Positions 34,114-44,247 are shown, counted from the stretch's first letter. The stretch is DNA of 64,000 nt from an uncultured Acidobacteriaceae bacterium (GCA_937879855.1 CALFMO010000041.1:59711-123710); one strand, 5' to 3'. The notes: generated by a model from the letters alone, not told the origin. Made by a program: numbers and translations.

Positions 34114-34902
34114 TTATTGCCAGTTCATTCCTGCTGGCCCGACCTGTTGCAGATATTCAAAAAGGACACCGATCTGATCAGCAGAGGCGCAGAATTTGAT
34201 CTTCTGCCCGTACACGGTCTTTTCCGAAAACTCCAGAGCGTGGCACGTAATCTCCACCGACGTTCTCTTATCGTGAGTGCGGCCATGGCTGAATCGAATT
34301 AGCTTGAGAGGCGATATTCGGACGTTGGCTTTCTTCTTGCCCGGGCCGCTCTCGAATTCCATGCTATCTGGGCTGAGCAAAATTGCCTGAGGCTGAGTGC
34401 CCAGAAGCGCAAGGCGGATGGGTTCGGTAATGTTCAGCGGTGGCGGCGCAGCTTCCAGCATGTAGGAGTGCAAAGCGATCCAGAGAATTTTGTCGTCACC
34501 GATCGCCTTCTTCTTTGCGATGAGCCCATTTTCGTCGAAAGCGACGAGCAAATTTTGGACGTGCCATTTGCGCTTCGCATCTCCCGCCATGCAGTTGTTG
34601 CACGGCATTCCCACCACCCACCAATAGCCCCAGCGTGATTCGCTCCAGCGCCCCCAGAACAATCTGGGATTCGCGTACGAGGTATCAACCCCAGCGAGAT
34701 GGTTTTCGACTTCTTCCCGGTGGGTAGTGCCCACCTGGAGAAACTTGAGATCGACGTCGCTCTTGGCCAGCGTAGCCCCAGCAGGACCCGAGGCTCGAAC
34801 CGGCATTCGAACAGCACCTGCACAGCCGCAAAGAAAGGCGCAAAAGACCAGAGTTGAACCGCAGGCAGCGCGATATACCCAATGATTTGGATTGATGTTC
34901 AC
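34114..34902 (-). CDS. Putative lipoprotein of unknown function
   Basis: 262 residues. The N-terminus carries a signal with the lipobox LCGC (Cys27), so the mature protein is probably lipid-anchored. The next part (VDLKFLQVGTTHREEVENHLAG) resembles the first helix region of SmpA/BamE-type small lipoproteins, followed by WGYWWVVGMPCNNCMAG and a strand-rich C-terminus. It lies behind the LptF-LptG gene on the same strand, which fits an envelope role, but there is no direct evidence for a joint function. Confidence 0.7.
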   Translation of the reverse strand: MNINPNHWVYRAACGSTLVFCAFLCGCAGAVRMPVRASGPAGATLAKSDVDLKFLQVGTTHREEVENHLAGVDTSYANPRLFWGRWSESRWGYWWVVGMPCNNCMAGDAKRKWHVQNLLVAFDENGLIAKKKAIGDDKILWIALHSYMLEAAPPPLNITEPIRLALLGTQPQAILLSPDSMEFESGPGKKKANVRISPLKLIRFSHGRTHDKRTSVEITCHALEFSEKTVYGQKIKFCASADQIGVLFEYLQQVGPAGMNWQ

Positions 34903-34991
34903 GGGTCCTCCTTACGAGCCAGATGAGGAAACTGTGAAATCGGCGAACGAAACCTATGGTTCCTTCGTAACATGTTTTGCCGGGGTATGCC

Positions 34992-35005
34992 GTGATGTGG
35001 ATCAC
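34992..35005. promoter_or_regulatory. CRP/FNR-like palindrome upstream of the PMT-family gene
   Basis: GTGAT-GTGG-ATCAC, a perfect 5+5 dyad with the half-site of Crp-type regulators, 66 nt before ATG 35071 in the divergent spacer. Confidence 0.3.
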
Positions 35006-35070
35006 CAGTGCCTTGATCGGTGGCTGTATCCCGAGGCACAATGCCTTCCTTCGGAAAGGGAGTCCGCGAT

Positions 35071-36615
35071 ATGGCGTCCGTGAACGTCGCACGCAATATG
35101 GACAGAGCGAATGAACGACCGTTGGATTGCGATTCTCGCGGCGACACTTTAGCGCTGGTGGGGATTGCTGGTGCGATTGTCGTTGTGCATTTGCTCACCA
35201 ATGGGCGCTACGGATTTCACCGGGACGAACTGCAGGTCCTGAGCGATGCGCGCCATCTTGACTGGGGATTCGTTCCTTATCCGCCGCTGACGCCGTTTGT
35301 TGAGCGAATTGGGCTTTCTATCTTCGGGCTGTCGATGGTGGGACTGCGGTTGTTTTCGGTGATCGCACAGGCATTCGCGATTGTCTTTACGGGGCTGATG
35401 GCGCGGGAACTGGGCGGGCGCCGGCTTGCCCAGGTTGTTGCTGCTCTGGCGATTGCTCTGTCTCCCCTGCCGTTGTTCGAAGGGACCGAATTCCAATACA
35501 CGACTTTTGATTATCTGTGGTGGGTGCTGATCGCCTACTTCGTAATTCGCCTGCTCAAGACGGAGAATCCACGGTGGTGGCTGGCGATCGGCGCGACCAT
35601 CGGCGTGGGTTTCCTGACCAAGTACACGATGGGATTCTATCTGGCTGGAATCTTCGGCGGAGTTCTGCTTTCGCGGGCGCGACGCTACCTGGGAAGCGCA
35701 TGGTTCTGGGGCGGGATGGCGCTGGGGTTGGCAATCTGTCTGCCGAATCTGGTGTGGCAGGTGCGGCATGGATTCATCTCGCTGCATTTCCTGCAGCACA
35801 TCCATTCGCGTGATGTGAGCCAGGGCAGGGCCGATGGATTTCTGAGCCAGCAATTCTGGCTTTGCGCGAATCTGTTTGCGGCGCCGTTATGGATCGCCGG
35901 AGTGCTGGGCTATCTGAAGGATCGGCGGTATCGGATGTTGGCGTGGATGTATTTGATCCCGCTTGCACTGTTTATGGTTGGGAAGGGCCGTAGCTATTAC
36001 TTAGCTGGGGCTTATCCGATGCTGATGGCAATGGGCGGAGTTGTGGGCGAGCGCTGGGTTGGATCGATGACGAAGATTCCGCGGTTGGCCGTGGAGAGTG
36101 TGTTCTTCACTGGGTTGGTGGCAGGCGGCCTTTATATGGGCGCGGTCGTTTTGCCACTGGCGAGCGGTGGAAGACTGATGAAATTTACCCTAGAGAATAA
36201 CGGCGATCCGCGCGAAGAGATTGGTTGGGACGAACTGGCCAAAACGGTTGCGGGCATTCGCGATTCACTGCCGGACGAGCAGCGCGAGAATGTGGGCGTG
36301 GTCGTGGGGAATTATGGCGAGCAGGGTGCGATCGAGATTCTCGGTGCTGCTTATCACTTGCCTGTGCCGATCAGCGGAACTAACTCAGCGTGGTTGCGAG
36401 GATATCCTGTGCCGCCGCCCTCGACGCTGATCGTGCTCGGCCTCTCTCACAGATATGTGGATCGCATGTTTACTTCGTGCCAAGTGGCAGGGCATAACGG
36501 GAATTCCATGGGCGTCAGCAATGAAGAGAGCCAGGATCATCGCGATATTTTCGTGTGCGGTGGGCTGCGCTTGCCTTGGCCGGAGTTTTGGAAGGAGTTT
36601 CAGAGTTTTGGATAG
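35071..36615 (+). CDS. PMT-family (ArnT-like) membrane glycosyltransferase
   Basis: 514 residues from ATG 35071, supported by AAAGGGAG 8 nt upstream. About 10 hydrophobic helices. The first periplasmic loop has YGFHRDELQVLSDARHLDWG, where Asp-Glu is the catalytic acidic pair of polyprenyl-phosphate-sugar transferases. Next come GLRLFSV and EFQYTTFDYLWW. Such enzymes move a sugar from a polyprenyl-phosphate donor to lipid A, proteins or other acceptors on the outer face of the inner membrane. The acceptor is unknown. Confidence 0.82.
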   Translation: MASVNVARNMDRANERPLDCDSRGDTLALVGIAGAIVVVHLLTNGRYGFHRDELQVLSDARHLDWGFVPYPPLTPFVERIGLSIFGLSMVGLRLFSVIAQAFAIVFTGLMARELGGRRLAQVVAALAIALSPLPLFEGTEFQYTTFDYLWWVLIAYFVIRLLKTENPRWWLAIGATIGVGFLTKYTMGFYLAGIFGGVLLSRARRYLGSAWFWGGMALGLAICLPNLVWQVRHGFISLHFLQHIHSRDVSQGRADGFLSQQFWLCANLFAAPLWIAGVLGYLKDRRYRMLAWMYLIPLALFMVGKGRSYYLAGAYPMLMAMGGVVGERWVGSMTKIPRLAVESVFFTGLVAGGLYMGAVVLPLASGGRLMKFTLENNGDPREEIGWDELAKTVAGIRDSLPDEQRENVGVVVGNYGEQGAIEILGAAYHLPVPISGTNSAWLRGYPVPPPSTLIVLGLSHRYVDRMFTSCQVAGHNGNSMGVSNEESQDHRDIFVCGGLRLPWPEFWKEFQSFG

Positions 36616-36616
36616 G

Positions 36617-36657
36617 CCGCCGGGCTTCGCCCTGGCGGGACAGCCGAGGCGGCTGTC
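36617..36657. repeat. Double hairpin between convergent PMT and glgB genes
   Basis: CCGCC-GGGC-TTCG-CCCT-GGCGG (36617-36638) followed by GACAGCC/GGCTGTC (36639-36657). The UUCG-type loop and position between two 3' ends suggest it may also serve as a bidirectional transcription barrier, but no T tract is present. Confidence 0.55.
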
Positions 36658-36667
36658 GCTACCTGGC

Positions 36668-38587
36668 TTATTGGGCTTTGAGGAACAATGCTGCCAGCGG
36701 AGGCAACGTTAGCTTCAACGAGAAGGGGCGGGCGTGGGTGGGGATGGCTTCGGCGTGCACACCGCCCAGATTGCCCATGCCACTGCCAGCGTATTCGCGG
36801 GCGTCGCTGTTGAGCATTTCCCGCCAGTAGCCGCCGTGGGGGACGCCGACGCGATATCCGAGACGGGGCACCGGCGTGAAGTTGCAGACGATGAGTATGG
36901 TGTCGCGCGGCGACTCGCTTTTGCGCAGCAGGGAAATTGTGCTGGTAAGGCTGTCGTTGCAGTCGACCCACTCGATCCCGGCGGGATTATTGTCGAAGAC
37001 GTGCATGGCGGGCTCGCTGCGATAGAAGCGGTTGAGTTGCTCCATCCAGGCCTGCACGCCGCGATGAACCTGGTACTGCACCACGTGCCATTCGAGACTG
37101 GTGTCGTGCGCCCACTCCCGCACCTGGCCGAATTCGTCGCCCATGAAGAGCAGTTTCTTGCCGGGCTGAGCGAACATATATCCGAAGAGCAGACGCAGGT
37201 TGGCGAAGCGCTGCCACTCGTCGCCGGGCATCTTGCCGATCAGTGATCCTTTGCCATGGACAACTTCGTCATGCGAGAGCGGCAGCACGAAATTCTCGTG
37301 AAACGAATAGAGACTGCGGAAGGTGAGATCGTTGTGGTGATACTTGCGATGAATGGGATCGTTCTGGAAATAGCGGAGCGTGTCGTGCATCCATCCCATG
37401 TCCCACTTCATGCCAAAGCCCAGGCCGCCGAGGTAAACCGGCTTTGAGACCATGGGCCATGAGGTGGATTCCTCGGCGGTCGTTTGAATCTCGGGATGTT
37501 CTTTGTAAGCTTCCTGATTGAAGCGCCGGAGGAAATCGATGGCGTCGATGTTTTCGCGTCCGCCGAACTTATTGGGAATCCATTCGCCTTCTTTGCGCGA
37601 GTAATCGAGATAGAGCATGGAGGCAACGGCGTCCACACGCAGGCCGTCAATGTGATATTTGTCGAGCCAGAACATAGCACTCGACATCAAGAAGCTGCGT
37701 ACTTCGGGGCGGCCGTAGTTGAAGATGTGCGTTTTCCAGTCAGGATGAAATCCCTGGCGCGAGTCGGCGTGCTCGTAAAGGTGCGTGCCGTCGAAGTAGG
37801 CGAGGCCGTGGGCGTCGGAAGGGAAGTGCGACGGTACCCAGTCGAGGATCACGGCGATGCCGTGCTGGTGCAGGTAGTCGACCAGGTACATGAAGTCCTG
37901 GGGCGTGCCGTAGCGCGACGTGGGCGCGAAGTAACCGGTGGTCTGGTATCCCCAGGAACCGTAAAAGGGGTGCTCCATCACCGGCATGAATTCGACGTGC
38001 GTGAAACCCATTTGGCCGACGTATTCGGCGAGACGAGGCGCGGTCTCGCGGTAGGTCAGGGGACGGTTGTGCTCCTCTGGCACCCGCATCCATGAGCCTA
38101 AATGCACTTCGTAAATCGAATGAGGTGCACGCAACGAATTGCGGCTGCCGCGCGTTTGCATCCATTCCTGATCTTTCCACTCATAATCGAGGTCCCAGAC
38201 GACAGACGCAGTGCGAGGCGGTTTCTCGTGCAGCAGACCGAGCGGGTCGGCTTTGTCGACGCGATATCCGTGACGGTTCGATTCGATGTGGAATTTGTAG
38301 AGCGCGCCGCGGGTTGCGCCAGGAACGAATCCTTCCCATATGCCCGATGAGCCGCGAGGACTAAGACGGTGCGCCTTGTGATCCCAGCCATTGAAGCTGC
38401 CCACGACCGAGACAGAGCGCGCATTCGGCGCCCACACACTGAAGACCGCGCCAGCCTCGCCCTTGTGCGTGATGAGATGGGCGCCCATCTTTTCGTGCAT
38501 GCGGTAGTTGCTGCCCTCGTTGAAGAGATACAAATCCTGATCAGTAAGAAGCTGAGGGGACGCGAGTGTGGTCGTGGACTCGGGCAT
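36668..38587 (-). CDS. glgB: 1,4-alpha-glucan branching enzyme
   Basis: Makes alpha-1,6 branches in glycogen. 639 residues, shorter than the 728 of E. coli because the extra N-terminal module is missing. The CBM48 part includes VWAPNARSVSVVGSFNGWD (51-69). The GH13 barrel has HFPSDAHGL, DGLRVDAVASMLY (314-326, nucleophile Asp319), AEEST (371-375, acid Glu372) and LPLSHDEVVHGKGSL (Asp440), which is specific for branching enzymes. It lies near a GH57 enzyme and glycolytic genes. Confidence 0.96.
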   Translation of the reverse strand: MPESTTTLASPQLLTDQDLYLFNEGSNYRMHEKMGAHLITHKGEAGAVFSVWAPNARSVSVVGSFNGWDHKAHRLSPRGSSGIWEGFVPGATRGALYKFHIESNRHGYRVDKADPLGLLHEKPPRTASVVWDLDYEWKDQEWMQTRGSRNSLRAPHSIYEVHLGSWMRVPEEHNRPLTYRETAPRLAEYVGQMGFTHVEFMPVMEHPFYGSWGYQTTGYFAPTSRYGTPQDFMYLVDYLHQHGIAVILDWVPSHFPSDAHGLAYFDGTHLYEHADSRQGFHPDWKTHIFNYGRPEVRSFLMSSAMFWLDKYHIDGLRVDAVASMLYLDYSRKEGEWIPNKFGGRENIDAIDFLRRFNQEAYKEHPEIQTTAEESTSWPMVSKPVYLGGLGFGMKWDMGWMHDTLRYFQNDPIHRKYHHNDLTFRSLYSFHENFVLPLSHDEVVHGKGSLIGKMPGDEWQRFANLRLLFGYMFAQPGKKLLFMGDEFGQVREWAHDTSLEWHVVQYQVHRGVQAWMEQLNRFYRSEPAMHVFDNNPAGIEWVDCNDSLTSTISLLRKSESPRDTILIVCNFTPVPRLGYRVGVPHGGYWREMLNSDAREYAGSGMGNLGGVHAEAIPTHARPFSLKLTLPPLAALFLKAQ

Positions 38588-38644
38588 TGCGGTGACTAGT
38601 GTACCGGAAGATGGCGTCGGTTTCAGTAGGGCCTATTCTCCAGA

Positions 38645-41062
38645 TCACCTCAAAGCTTCTATGGGATTTACCTTAGTCGCACCCCGCGCGGGCAGATAGC
38701 TGGCGAGCAAGGCTATGCACAGGAATAAAAGGGGAGTCACAAGAAATGTTGCGAGATCCAGCATGCCCACTTTGTAGAGCATGCTCGACATCAGCCGTGT
38801 GAGCAGGAGGGCTGCCAACAGTCCAATCGCGATGCCGGTGATCGTCAGCACAAGCCCGTGGCGGACAACCAGGCGCAGGATATCTGCCCGTTCTGCGCCC
38901 AGAGCGAGCCGTATGCCGAACTCCTGCCTGCGCTGGGCGACGGAATAGGACAGCACTCCGTAGATTCCGACCACGGCGAGTGCCAATGCTGTAGCGGAAA
39001 AGGCCCCGAGCAGCAGCATGGTGAAGCGCGGCTGGGAGCGCGAGTCGTTCATGATTTGTTCCACGGTTTGAATCTTGGTGACGGGCTGATCAGGGTCCAC
39101 CGCGGCAATCTGCGCGCGCACCGCTGAGATCATGCTCTGGGGAGCGACGGCCGTCCGGACCAGCAAGTTCATATTCCCCCAGGGCAACTGCGGGAAGGGG
39201 AGATAAAGCTGCGCTTGCGTGTCTTGATCCAGACCCTTGTTCTTGATGTCCGCGGCGACGCCAATCACCTCCGCCGGAGTTGGCCAGCGGCCCACGACGA
39301 TGTGCTTGCCGAGGGGGTTCTGATCGGGCCAAAAGCGCCGAGCGAAAGTCTCATTGACGATCACGACCTTCGGAGTTTGTGCGTTGTCGGCGGCGGTGAA
39401 GTCGCGGCCGCCAAGCAGTGGAACGCGCATCGTCTGGAACCACTGCGGGCTGATGGCCTCGATGTCGATAAATGGACGCTTGGGAAGGGGCGCATCGGGT
39501 TGGCCTTCTGGCAATACCGGGGTAATGCGTATCCAGCTAAGGGGAAGCGCGGCCGATGTCGCAGCATTACGCACGCCAGGCAAAGTTGAGACGCGCCGGA
39601 CTACTTCGTCAAAGAACGCAATCTGCTGTTCCGGCTTCGCATACTTCACGGTAGGAAGGGAAAGGCCCATGGTGAGTACATTCTCGGCGTCGAAGCCGGG
39701 GTCGACGCGAAGCAGTTGAACGAAACTGTGCAGAAGAAGTCCGGCGCCGATGAAGAGTAGGAGTGAGAGTGCGACCTGGCTCATGACCAGAAGATTCTTT
39801 CCCTGTGCGCTCTTGTGGCCCGCGGAGATGCCGCGGCCTTCGTCGCGTAGCGTGGCGCTTGGATCGACGCGCGCAAGCTGCAGCGCCGGGAAGAGCCCAA
39901 ACATGACTCCGGAGAAAATCGAAATGATCAGCATGAATAAGAGGACCCGCAGATCGACGCCGATCGGCATCCCTTGCGGAATCTGGCCTGCTCCCCAGTT
40001 CACCAGCGCGCGGGTGGCTGCCCAACTCAATCCCACGCCAAACACTCCGGCAATGAGCGCGAGCAGCATGCTCTCGGTGAGGAGTTGTTGAATCAACACG
40101 CCACGGCCGGCGCCCAAAGCCGTGCGTACCGCAATTTCTTTCTTTCGAGCGAGGGCTCTCGATAGGAGGAGGCTGGCGACGTTGGCACATGCAATCAACA
40201 GCACGACGCCCACCGCGGCGGAAAGCACCAACACCTTGCTGCGCACGTCCCCAACGACTAAATCGCGCAAGGGCTCGGCCGACATGACCACCGCAGGATC
40301 GGCATCGGGAGCAGTGGGATTCTGGTCTCGATAGCGCTGATTGAGCAGGGCGAGTTCGGCGTTGGCAGCCACCAAGGTTGTCCCAGACCGCAGACGCGCC
40401 GCCATCTCCAGGTAGCCCACGCCCATGCGCAGATGTTGCGGCGTCATGAGCGAGTACTCGAAGTATCGCGGCGTCCAGATATCGGCGGGCCCAACGAAGG
40501 GGAACTGAACATTTGCCGGCAAAACGCCGACGATGGTCTGGGGAGTGGAATCGAGCGTCACGGTCTGGCCGACGATGTTGCGGTCGGCATGGAATCGGCT
40601 ACGCCATATGGAATCGCTCAGCATGATTACCGGCTTGCCTTCCGGACGGCCTTCCTCTTCAGTAAAGGCGCGTCCGAGCTGCGGATTTACGCCGAGCATG
40701 GAGAAAAAGCTTGGTGACACGCGTGCGACGGGAACCTGAAGCGGTTCGCCGGAGCCGGTGAGATTCAGGTTGTCATTGGTCCAGACGGCTACCGATTGGA
40801 ACGATTGGTTCGCGTCGCGGAGTAACTCGTAACGAAGCAACGTGCCACCACGGTCTTTCGTTTTGTCCTTTGCGGCCACGGTTATGAGTTGGTCTGGATC
40901 ACGGTAAGGGAATGGCCGCAGCAGCAAGGCATTGGTTACGGTGAAGATCGCGGTGTTCGCACCGATCCCGAGGGCGAGAGTAATGACGGTTGCGAAGGTG
41001 AATCCAGGATTCTTGCCGAGCATGCGTGCGGCGAAACGGAGGTTGCGAAGGACGGCTAACAT
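38645..41062 (-). CDS. MacB-type ABC transporter permease (acidobacterial duplicated orphan permease)
   Basis: 805 residues from ATG 41062. The N-terminal cytoplasmic helix NLRFAARMLGKNPGFT is typical of the orphan permease type. Two FtsX-like permease units are visible, each with a membrane core (LALGIGANTAIFTVTNALLL, then VLLIACANVASLLLSRALARKKEIAVR; later VVGIYGVLSYSVAQRRQEFGIRLALG), separated by periplasmic MacB_PCD domains. No ATPase gene lies beside it. A TATAAT box at 41078-41073 lies 10 nt from the ATG, and no Shine-Dalgarno is seen. Substrate unknown. Confidence 0.88.
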   Translation of the reverse strand: MLAVLRNLRFAARMLGKNPGFTFATVITLALGIGANTAIFTVTNALLLRPFPYRDPDQLITVAAKDKTKDRGGTLLRYELLRDANQSFQSVAVWTNDNLNLTGSGEPLQVPVARVSPSFFSMLGVNPQLGRAFTEEEGRPEGKPVIMLSDSIWRSRFHADRNIVGQTVTLDSTPQTIVGVLPANVQFPFVGPADIWTPRYFEYSLMTPQHLRMGVGYLEMAARLRSGTTLVAANAELALLNQRYRDQNPTAPDADPAVVMSAEPLRDLVVGDVRSKVLVLSAAVGVVLLIACANVASLLLSRALARKKEIAVRTALGAGRGVLIQQLLTESMLLALIAGVFGVGLSWAATRALVNWGAGQIPQGMPIGVDLRVLLFMLIISIFSGVMFGLFPALQLARVDPSATLRDEGRGISAGHKSAQGKNLLVMSQVALSLLLFIGAGLLLHSFVQLLRVDPGFDAENVLTMGLSLPTVKYAKPEQQIAFFDEVVRRVSTLPGVRNAATSAALPLSWIRITPVLPEGQPDAPLPKRPFIDIEAISPQWFQTMRVPLLGGRDFTAADNAQTPKVVIVNETFARRFWPDQNPLGKHIVVGRWPTPAEVIGVAADIKNKGLDQDTQAQLYLPFPQLPWGNMNLLVRTAVAPQSMISAVRAQIAAVDPDQPVTKIQTVEQIMNDSRSQPRFTMLLLGAFSATALALAVVGIYGVLSYSVAQRRQEFGIRLALGAERADILRLVVRHGLVLTITGIAIGLLAALLLTRLMSSMLYKVGMLDLATFLVTPLLFLCIALLASYLPARGATKVNPIEALR

Positions 41063-41149
41063 AATGCAGGGAATTATAGGACAGTGGAACCTTACGGAGC
41101 CTTTCGTGCGGAGCGCACAAAAATCCACATGCTAGACTGACCAGTTCCG

Positions 41150-43423
41150 ATGCCTGCACTTCGCGTCATACTTCTTTGGCACCAGCACCAGCCGTTTTAT
41201 AAGGATCTGGTCACGGGGGCATATCGTCTGCCGTGGACGCGGCTGCACGCGCTCAAGGACTACTACGGCATGGTGAAGTTGCTGGATGAATTTCCCAACG
41301 TTCACCAGAACTTCAATCTTGTGCCGTCGCTGATGGTTCAGATCCAGGACTATGCCGCGGGGACTGCACAAGATCCGTTTCTGAATGTCGCGGCCAAGCC
41401 GGCTAAGGATCTGTCGGAGGAAGAGCGGCGGTTTGTGCTGCAATATTTGTTTCAGGCAAATCCGCAGAATCTGATCGGCCGCTATCGACGATACAAGGAA
41501 TTGTGGGAGCGTTTTCGGGAGCATGGCAACCATCCCGAGCGCGCGGAGCGTTATTTTCAGCCACAGGATTTCACCGACCTGCAGGTGCTGTCGCAGATTG
41601 CCTGGTTCGACGAATTTTTTCTGGAAGAAAAGGACATGGCGGCTCTGGTTGCCAAGGGACATCACTACTCGGTGGACGACCAGAAATTCATCATCGCGCG
41701 CGAAAGAGAGCTGATCGGCCGAGTATTGCCAGTACACGCCGAGGCGGCAAAGAAGGGATCGATTGAGCTTTCGGCGACGCCGTTTTATCACCCGATCCTG
41801 CCGCTGGTGTGCGACACCGGCGCGGGTGCGGTGTCGTCTCCAGGGTTGCCCCTACCGCAGAATCGATATCGCCATCCTGAGGATGCGCGCGAGCAGTTAG
41901 TACGTGCTCTTGATCTGCACGAGAAAGTTTTCGGGCTACGACCCAAGGGCGTGTGGCCGTCAGAAGGCAGCGTCTCCGAGGAGGTGCTGGCGATCGCCCA
42001 GAGCGTCGGCATCCAGTGGATGGCCACCGATGAAGGCGTGCTCGGGCGGAGCACAGGATTGTTTTTCGCGCGCGACGGCAATGGGCGGTTGCCGGGAAAT
42101 CTGGCGGAGAAGCTCTACAACATCCATCGTTACGAGAACGGTTCGACGGCAATGCACCTGCTCTTTCGCGATCACACGATTTCCGACCTGATCGGCTTCG
42201 TGTATTCGGGCATGCCTCCGGCGGACGCGGCGCGGCACCTGATCAGCAACATCAAGGAGGCGGCCAAACCGGTACTGACCAAGGGCCGCGATGCGGTGGT
42301 GTCGATCATTCTCGATGGCGAGAACGCGTGGGAATATTACCCGAAGTCAGGACGGGAATTTTTACGACGCTTCTACGACGGGCTGCAGCGCGAACCGGGC
42401 GTGGAAGCGGTGACGATATCGGAGGCGATTGCGCGCCACAAGGATTTCGGCAAATTGACTTCGCTGGTGCCGGGATCGTGGATCAATGCGAACTTTAATG
42501 TTTGGATTGGCGCGCCCGAGGACAATCGAGCCTGGGATTACCTGTACCATGCGCGGGAGTTTTATGCGCAGAATGCGGCGCGCGCGAGCGAGACGCAGCG
42601 CAAGTTGGCATTTGAAGAAATCCTCATCGCCGAAGGCAGCGACTGGAACTGGTGGTACGGACCGGAACACCACTCGGCCAACGACCGCGATTTCGACGAA
42701 CTCTACCGCAAGCATCTTTCGAACGTTTATCAGGCTTTGGGAGCGGCCCCACCCGACTACTTGGCGCAGCCAATCACGGGGGCGGAGGTGCGTCCGTCAT
42801 TTCTGCCGCAGACGGCTTACATTCATCCGCGAATCACTGGCGACAAGGTGAGCTACTTCGAGTGGATGGGCGCAGCGGCTTATACCGCCGATCAGCGCGC
42901 CGGGGCGATGCATGGGAAACAGTTTTTGCTGGACTCGGTGTATGCCGGTATCGACTCCACCTATTTGTATGGGCGCCTGGATTTCACCGGCAAAGTCCCC
43001 GAGCAGGACTTTGAACTTGTGGTGAATCTGGAGTCGTGGGCGGGCGGCGAACCACGCCCGCGCCGTGTGCTGCGGTTGGAGGCCTCGGTGCACGACCGGA
43101 AGGTCAAGGCGTGGAAAATTGAGAATGGATCGGATGAGCGGCCGTTGGCTTCATCGACACAGGCGGACGACCATGTCAAACTGGCGCTGCTGCGGAACTT
43201 CGAATTCAAATTACCTCTGGCGTGGCTGCTGGCGACTCCAAGCGCTGCCCCAGCCGAACGAATTGGGGAGCGCAAGACCGGCGCCGTTGGCGTAGCTTCA
43301 ACCAGCAAATTACAGCTTCGCTTTAGCCTGTGGCAGAACCGGCTTCCGGTGGATTCATTGCCGTTAGAAGGCTGGATTGAGTTGCAGGTGTTGAGCGAGG
43401 GAGAGTTGATATTTGGGGCGTGA
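41150..43423 (+). CDS. Glycoside hydrolase family 57 protein (amylase or glucanotransferase type)
   Basis: 757 residues. Motif 1 HQHQP (11-15) opens the barrel. A motif-2-like segment reads GSIELSATPFYHPILPL, motif 3 is GVWPSEGSVSEEV with the candidate nucleophile Glu272, and TDEGVL with FRDHTISD follows. VSIILDGENAWEYYP near residue 385-399 holds a conserved Asp. The C-terminal 250 residues form a beta-rich domain. GH57 enzymes act on alpha-glucans; the closeness to glgB supports glycogen turnover. Whether it hydrolyses or transfers cannot be read from sequence. Confidence 0.88.
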   Translation: MPALRVILLWHQHQPFYKDLVTGAYRLPWTRLHALKDYYGMVKLLDEFPNVHQNFNLVPSLMVQIQDYAAGTAQDPFLNVAAKPAKDLSEEERRFVLQYLFQANPQNLIGRYRRYKELWERFREHGNHPERAERYFQPQDFTDLQVLSQIAWFDEFFLEEKDMAALVAKGHHYSVDDQKFIIARERELIGRVLPVHAEAAKKGSIELSATPFYHPILPLVCDTGAGAVSSPGLPLPQNRYRHPEDAREQLVRALDLHEKVFGLRPKGVWPSEGSVSEEVLAIAQSVGIQWMATDEGVLGRSTGLFFARDGNGRLPGNLAEKLYNIHRYENGSTAMHLLFRDHTISDLIGFVYSGMPPADAARHLISNIKEAAKPVLTKGRDAVVSIILDGENAWEYYPKSGREFLRRFYDGLQREPGVEAVTISEAIARHKDFGKLTSLVPGSWINANFNVWIGAPEDNRAWDYLYHAREFYAQNAARASETQRKLAFEEILIAEGSDWNWWYGPEHHSANDRDFDELYRKHLSNVYQALGAAPPDYLAQPITGAEVRPSFLPQTAYIHPRITGDKVSYFEWMGAAAYTADQRAGAMHGKQFLLDSVYAGIDSTYLYGRLDFTGKVPEQDFELVVNLESWAGGEPRPRRVLRLEASVHDRKVKAWKIENGSDERPLASSTQADDHVKLALLRNFEFKLPLAWLLATPSAAPAERIGERKTGAVGVASTSKLQLRFSLWQNRLPVDSLPLEGWIELQVLSEGELIFGA

Positions 43424-43488
43424 TGCGCTCAAAGGTAAAACTAAACCGGAGGCGATTGCCTCCGGTTGCCTGAGAAACTGAAACCTTC

Positions 43489-44247
43489 CTATTTGCTGCC
43501 GCCGCTGAATGTTGCCGCGCCAAACGTCAACGGCCGATTCAATTCCAGCGTGAGTTGAGTACCAGAGGGCAAAATCGCAGAGCGATGTGTGGCCAGCCAG
43601 TGTGCTGTGGCTGAGCCGGCTCCGATAGCACCGCCGATGAGGATGCCTGGCCCGCCGCCAACCAGCCCTCCGATGAGCATGCCCCCCGCGGCGCCGCCTC
43701 CAGCTTCGAGATTATCGCGGCGGTCACGGGTGGTTCCCTTGAACTGGCCTTCCTGATCGACATCGGTGCCTCGAATGTTGGTGTCGGTCAGAGTGGCATC
43801 GAGGAAGTAACGCTGGCCGCCGGGTAGAATCACCGCCTCTGGAAGAATTCCAATGGTCGGCCTGCCAGAAATGCGGCGCGGTTCACTTATTTTGGTGACT
43901 CGGCCTTCTACCGTGGATCCTACTGGAATCAGAGTTGTGCCGTTGACGACAACTGGCTGGGTGATTTTTGCCTGAAAGGGATCGCCGACGCGGTTGCTGA
44001 AGGTTGCGAGGGTCGTGTCAAGCCGAACCATCAGGGCGGTGCCTGCGGGCACGGGAAGCCCAGCTGGGGCTGGAATAGGCGCGGGCACGACGGTCGGGGC
44101 ACTGGTCGCGGATGCGGGCGATTCGGGCTGGTCAGGCTTGGACCATGCCGGCCGGTCAGGAGGAGGGGCGGGCTCGGGCGAATCTGTCTGAGCTGCCAGC
44201 ACTGCGGCCAAAAACAGCATGCAAGGTAGAACGATCCACTTCTTCAC
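43489..44247 (-). CDS. Exported protein with Pro-rich linker and glycine-zipper domain
   Basis: 252 residues from GTG 44247, backed by GAGGAGG 4 nt upstream. Residues 1-19 are a signal peptide (VLPCMLFLAAVLAAQ), then a Pro/Ser/Ala-rich linker to about 65, then a beta domain of the type GTALMVRLDTTLATFSNRVG and LIPVGSTVEGRVTKI that resembles TrbI/VirB10-like folds, then AGGGAAGGMLIGGLVGGGPG, a glycine zipper that may insert in a membrane. Envelope location is likely. Function unknown. Confidence 0.75.
   Translation of the reverse strand: MKKWIVLPCMLFLAAVLAAQTDSPEPAPPPDRPAWSKPDQPESPASATSAPTVVPAPIPAPAGLPVPAGTALMVRLDTTLATFSNRVGDPFQAKITQPVVVNGTTLIPVGSTVEGRVTKISEPRRISGRPTIGILPEAVILPGGQRYFLDATLTDTNIRGTDVDQEGQFKGTTRDRRDNLEAGGGAAGGMLIGGLVGGGPGILIGGAIGAGSATAHWLATHRSAILPSGTQLTLELNRPLTFGAATFSGGSK

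Noticed and set aside
34114..34902. LptC or LptE assignment for the lipoprotein behind the LptF-LptG gene
   Set aside because: The sequence does not show the beta-jellyroll LptC pattern or LptE-like features, and only position supports it.
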